Position numbers and translations under genes: made by a program. Below, one piece after another: positions 61,428-64,000 of a stretch of 64,000 nucleotides of DNA. The notes beneath the pieces were generated by a model. The model saw only the letters and a program-made list of their open reading frames with translations. It ran no database searches and had not been told where the DNA came from. The number at the start of each line of letters is the position of its first letter. The first letter of the stretch is position 1. Source of the stretch: Roseiarcus sp963833955 (lineage in GTDB: Bacteria > Pseudomonadota > Alphaproteobacteria > Rhizobiales > Beijerinckiaceae); assembly GCA_963833955.1 (NCBI GenBank), contig CAWHZY010000009.1, forward strand, positions 124,001 through 188,000, read 5' to 3'.

Positions 61428-62819
61428 ATGCACGATATCCGAGCGATCCGCGAGAATCCTGAAGCTTTTGACAAGGGCCTGGAGCGCCGTGGGCTTGGCC
61501 CGCGCGCGGAATTGCTGGTTGCGCTCGATGAAAAGCGCCGTGCCGCGATCCTGGCGCTCCAGAGCGCGCAGGAGCGGCGCAACGCCGTCTCAAAGCAGAT
61601 TGGCGTCGCAATGGCGCGCAAAGACAGCGTCGCGGCCGATGACTTTCGCGCCGAGGTCGCCGGCTTGAAGGCGACCATGCCGGAACTGGAGGCGGCCGAG
61701 CGGGAGGCCGGAGCGGCGCTCGATGTGGAACTCGCGGCGATCCCCAACCTGCCGCTCGCCGATACGCCGGACGGTAAGGACGAGAACGACAATGTCGAGG
61801 TCCGCCAACATGGAACCCGGCCGTCCTTTCCGGAAGGGTTTGAGCCCGAAGAGCATTTCCAGATCGGGGAGAGGCTGGGCCTCATGGATTTCGACGCGGC
61901 AGCGAAAATGTCTGGCGCGCGCTTCGTAGTGCTGAAGGGGGCGCTGGCCCGGCTCGAGCGCGCGCTCGAGCAATTCATGCTCGACCTGCACACGAGCGAA
62001 CATGGCTATGTCGAGGTCTCACCGCCGGTTTTGGTGCGCGACGCGGCCATGTTCGGCACGGCGCAATTGCCGAAATTCGAGGTCGATCAGTTCTGGGCCG
62101 TGAGCGGGGAGCTGCTGCGACCGCCGTCAGACGACGAGATCGCGCGTCTCGATCCGCTCGACGCTCAAGCCACGCTTGTCACGCAGCTGAACGCCATCAA
62201 AGGCGGCCGGTTTGGCTTGATCCCCACCGCCGAGGTTCCGCTGACCAATCTCGTGCGCGAAAGCATCGTCGACGAGAAAACCCTGCCGCTGCGCTTCACC
62301 GCCGGAACGTTGTCCTTCCGCGCTGAAGCCGGCGCCGCGGGGCGCGATACGCGCGGCATGATCCGCCAGCATCAGTTCAAGAAGGTCGAGCTGGTTTCGA
62401 TCACGACGCCCGAACAGTCGCGTGACGAGCACGAGCGCATGACCGCTTGCGCCGAGGAAGTCCTCAAGCGCCTCGGCCTGCATTTCCGCACCATGGCGCT
62501 GTGCGCCGGCGACATGGGCTTCGCGGCCCAGAAGACCTATGACATCGAAGTCTGGCTGCCGGGGCAGGGGCGATTTCGCGAGATCTCGTCCTGCTCGATA
62601 TGCGGCGATTTCCAGGCTCGCCGCATGAACGCCCGCACCAAAGGCGCGGACGCCAAGTCGACGCGCTTCGTGCATACGCTCAATGGTTCAGGCGTTGCGG
62701 TCGGCCGAGCGCTGATCGCGGTTCTCGAAACCTACCAGCAGCCGGACGGCTCAGTCGCCGTCCCGGACGTTTTGCGCCCCTATATGGGCGGCCTCACGCG
62801 GATCGAGGCGGCTCGCTAG
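61428..62819 (+). CDS. serS: Serine--tRNA ligase
   Basis: Intact 463-residue class II synthetase. MHDIRAIRENPEAFDKGLER opens an N-terminal coiled-coil tRNA-binding arm (about residues 30-105); catalytic motif 2 is TLSFRAEAGAAGRDTRGMIR, and motif 3 GVAVGRALIAVLETYQQPDG. A roughly 35-residue insert (VSGELLRPPSDDEIARLDPL and onward) between the arm and motif 2 makes it longer than the usual 425. The TAG stop lies in a CTAG shared with the convergent gene. Confidence 0.97.
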   Translation: MHDIRAIRENPEAFDKGLERRGLGPRAELLVALDEKRRAAILALQSAQERRNAVSKQIGVAMARKDSVAADDFRAEVAGLKATMPELEAAEREAGAALDVELAAIPNLPLADTPDGKDENDNVEVRQHGTRPSFPEGFEPEEHFQIGERLGLMDFDAAAKMSGARFVVLKGALARLERALEQFMLDLHTSEHGYVEVSPPVLVRDAAMFGTAQLPKFEVDQFWAVSGELLRPPSDDEIARLDPLDAQATLVTQLNAIKGGRFGLIPTAEVPLTNLVRESIVDEKTLPLRFTAGTLSFRAEAGAAGRDTRGMIRQHQFKKVELVSITTPEQSRDEHERMTACAEEVLKRLGLHFRTMALCAGDMGFAAQKTYDIEVWLPGQGRFREISSCSICGDFQARRMNARTKGADAKSTRFVHTLNGSGVAVGRALIAVLETYQQPDGSVAVPDVLRPYMGGLTRIEAAR

Positions 62820-63220
62820 CAGCCATACACGGGCTGTTGGCCGAGGTAATTGCCGTAGGCGTCATAAATGGGCGCGTAGGACGTGCATCCGCCGTAGCGA
62901 TATCCATAACCGCCGTAAGCATAGGGCGCCGCCAGCAAGGCGCCGGCCGCCAAGCCGCCGACGACAGCCGGACCTGCCCAACCGCCGCCGCCCCAGCCGT
63001 TCCCGCGCCAGCCGCCGCCATGCCAGCCGCCGCCGTGCCAGCCGCCGCCGTGGAAACCGCCGCCGTGGAAGCCGCCCCCATGCCAACCGCCGCCATGGAA
63101 GCCGCCGCGTCCGCCACCATGAAACTGGGCGGCCGCCGGTTCACTCGTGGCGATCAGGGATCCCATCAGGGACAAGGCGGCCAGGCCCGCGATCGCCGCC
63201 CTGGAAATGGTGTTTCGCAT
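62816..63220 (-). CDS. Secreted Gly/His/Trp-rich protein
   Basis: 134 residues: signal peptide ending AAAQFHGG, then about eight GGGWHGGGFHGGG-type repeats, a short hydrophobic stretch (GPAVVGGLAAGALLAAPYAY) and a Tyr/Gly tail with two Cys ending QPVYGC. Typical low-complexity cell-envelope protein of alphaproteobacteria; the His repeats could bind metal. Converges on serS with a 4-base overlap. Confidence 0.75.
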   Translation of the reverse strand: MRNTISRAAIAGLAALSLMGSLIATSEPAAAQFHGGGRGGFHGGGWHGGGFHGGGFHGGGWHGGGWHGGGWRGNGWGGGGWAGPAVVGGLAAGALLAAPYAYGGYGYRYGGCTSYAPIYDAYGNYLGQQPVYGC

Positions 63221-63362
63221 CGGTGAACTCCATCAAAGATGATGCTCACCGATCAACGCCCGTCAAAACGAAAGAGTTCCCGTTCGCGGTAGTGTCGCCG
63301 GCGTCAGGAGCCAAGGCCTCCCGTGGGACAGTCAAGGCCCCCGCGGGATGGGGATTTGTGAA

Positions 63363-63476
63363 TTAAGGTCCGAACCCGTTTCCGCCGGCAGACTGCTGCT
63401 TTGACCGGTTGAGGCTCGCGAACACGATGAGCAGCATGAACAGGGCGTTGAGGAATTCGGAGGGAACCTCAATCAT
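63363..63476 (-). CDS. Tiny membrane peptide B of an overlapping pair
   Basis: 37 residues, MIEVPSEFLNALFMLLIVFA onward, with one hydrophobic helix and a polar tail ending GNGFGP. A GGAGG Shine-Dalgarno lies about 9 bases before the ATG, inside the preceding tiny ORF, whose stop codon it overlaps. No family assigned. Confidence 0.4.
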   Translation of the reverse strand: MIEVPSEFLNALFMLLIVFASLNRSKQQSAGGNGFGP

Positions 63477-63567
63477 TGTAAGGGGCCTCCGCCGCGCGGA
63501 AGCAGAAGACGAGGAATGCGATCGTCGTAAGGGCGCTGCAGGCGCCGTAAAGAGCGAGAAAATCCAA
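63469..63567 (-). CDS. Tiny membrane peptide A of an overlapping pair
   Basis: 32 residues from TTG 63567: LDFLALYGACSALTTIAFLV then FCFRAAEAPYND. One hydrophobic helix. GGAGG lies about 9 bases upstream of the TTG. It resembles KdpF-like mini-subunits only in size and hydrophobicity; no kdp genes follow. Confidence 0.4.
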   Translation of the reverse strand: MDFLALYGACSALTTIAFLVFCFRAAEAPYND

Positions 63568-63727
63568 GGTCTTAGCCTCCGCACTTCGCAACGATCGGCC
63601 GTCAATCCTGACGACAGAATCACTCTACAACCTGAGATTGCGGCGAGGGTCAGATGCAAGTCAAGGTCCATTTTTGTAGACCCGGATTTTCGCTGTGGGC
63701 TGGTCAAGACCTCCTTATGGGACCGGA

Positions 63728-63760
63728 ATCACATTGAATTCATATTGAATTGCATGTGAT
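63728..63760. promoter_or_regulatory. Inverted repeat ATCACAT-N19-ATGTGAT
   Basis: Seven-base inverted arms enclose a direct repeat of ATTGAATT. It lies 26 bases beyond the hydratase stop and about 160 bases upstream of the tiny membrane ORFs on the minus strand. The arms contain TCACA/TGTGA in the opposite arrangement to a Crp site, so the binding protein is unknown. Confidence 0.35.
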
Positions 63761-63785
63761 CCAAATGAGCCTCGAAGCGGCCCGA

Positions 63786-64000
63786 TCAGATGAAGCGGAT
63801 CCGGGCGTCCTCAAGCGGAATGCCTGAGAGCTTGGTGCTCCATTCCTCGCCAGCCGCGACGGGAAAGGCGCGGGTGAGCGTTCCGGTGGTGACAATCTCG
63901 CCCGCGGCGAGCGGCGGGCTCTCGGGATCCTGCGCCAGCGTCTCGGCCAGATGGCGCAGGGCGAAGAGCGGCCCGTCGAGGACATTGGCGGCCGTCCCCC
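63786..64000 (-). CDS. 2-keto-4-pentenoate hydratase-like protein, C-terminal part
   Basis: Only the last about 71 residues are inside the window; the start lies beyond 64000. GTAANVLDGPLFALRHLAET, then PPLAAGEIVTTGTLTRAFPV and LEDARIRFI* are characteristic of the MhpD/HpcG hydratase branch of the FAA hydrolase superfamily, acting in meta-cleavage aromatic degradation. The exact substrate cannot be told from this part. Confidence 0.8.
   Translation of the reverse strand, partial: GTAANVLDGPLFALRHLAETLAQDPESPPLAAGEIVTTGTLTRAFPVAAGEEWSTKLSGIPLEDARIRFI

Noticed and set aside
61428..62819. Extra domain fused into SerS
   Set aside because: The roughly 35-residue insert before motif 2 lengthens the protein but has no domain-like features; I treat it as lineage-specific variation.
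1..64000. tRNA or rRNA genes
   Set aside because: I looked for T-loop-like GGTTCGAATCC patterns and rRNA cores in the intergenic spaces and found none; a tRNAscan-type search would be needed to exclude them fully.

Overview
The window is GC-rich alphaproteobacterial chromosome, most likely from the Hyphomicrobiales (Rhizobiales), perhaps Beijerinckiaceae/Methylocystaceae-like. The clues are a Porin_2-type porin, the plant/alphaproteobacterial type of GshA, a glyA-nrdR-ribD cluster, a ppi-ppi-queA-tgt cluster, enolase next to a DivIC/FtsB-like gene, a GLG1-type Cys-rich mini-protein, an orphan Flp pilin, the PEPxxWA variant of PEP-CTERM anchors and dispersed palindromes of rhizobial style. I cannot name the genus. 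No rRNA, tRNA or CRISPR was seen.

Layout. 1-5 kb: end of a porin, then an iron-uptake type operon (outer-membrane-like protein, cupredoxin, FTR1 permease) and a DUF2189 membrane protein. 5-9 kb: tolQRA-tolB with an extra TolA-C-like gene between tolA and tolB. 9.5-12 kb: urate hydroxylase and allantoate amidohydrolase type genes (purine breakdown). 12.4-14.9 kb: xylose isomerase, a TonB/TolA-C-like secreted protein and a retropepsin-like protease. 14.9-20 kb: a tightly coupled five-gene acyl-activation/reduction operon (LuxC-, LuxE-, AMP-ligase-, FabG- and hexapeptide-transferase-like), divergent from a phosphomannomutase-type gene. 21.8-25.5 kb: Mug-like glycosylase, an IS481-family element with a TCTAGG target duplication, and a pair of Crp/Fnr genes with a perfect Crp-type palindrome nearby. 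25.5-31 kb: pheT, two small genes, pheS, rplT and rpmI. 31-42.6 kb: mixed accessory and housekeeping genes (cupin, TetR/SDR pair, MATE pump, Flp pilin, gshA, rsmE, a GH88 enzyme with PEP-CTERM tail, DUF1223, a choloylglycine-hydrolase family enzyme). 42.7-53.3 kb: ribD-nrdR-glyA, a PEP-CTERM protein, ftsB, eno, tgt-queA-ppi-ppi. 53.5-64 kb: a 2OG-oxygenase-like protein, a lipid A acyltransferase-like gene, a PEP-CTERM HAF-like repeat protein, an MDR reductase, ppk2, a second choloylglycine-hydrolase paralogue, serS, a Gly/His-rich protein and the end of a hydratase.

Data quality. About 16-17 genes, including eno, glyA, nrdR, rsmE, xylA and tolA, are split by single-base frame changes although both halves are well conserved. 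So many broken housekeeping genes in one stretch point to uncorrected indels in the assembly rather than to true pseudogenes. I therefore report each as one CDS spanning the break and give the approximate break point.

Most interesting points: a tRNA-guanine transglycosylase in which all four zinc ligands are replaced while both active-site aspartates remain; the LuxC/LuxE operon without luciferase genes; the additional TolA-C-like protein inside the tol operon; a cyclic-nucleotide-binding protein without HTH coupled to a full Crp homologue, with two perfect TGTGA-N6-TCACA sites; a Mug homologue lacking the catalytic Asn; and a three-gene FTR1 iron operon with an unknown barrel-like protein.
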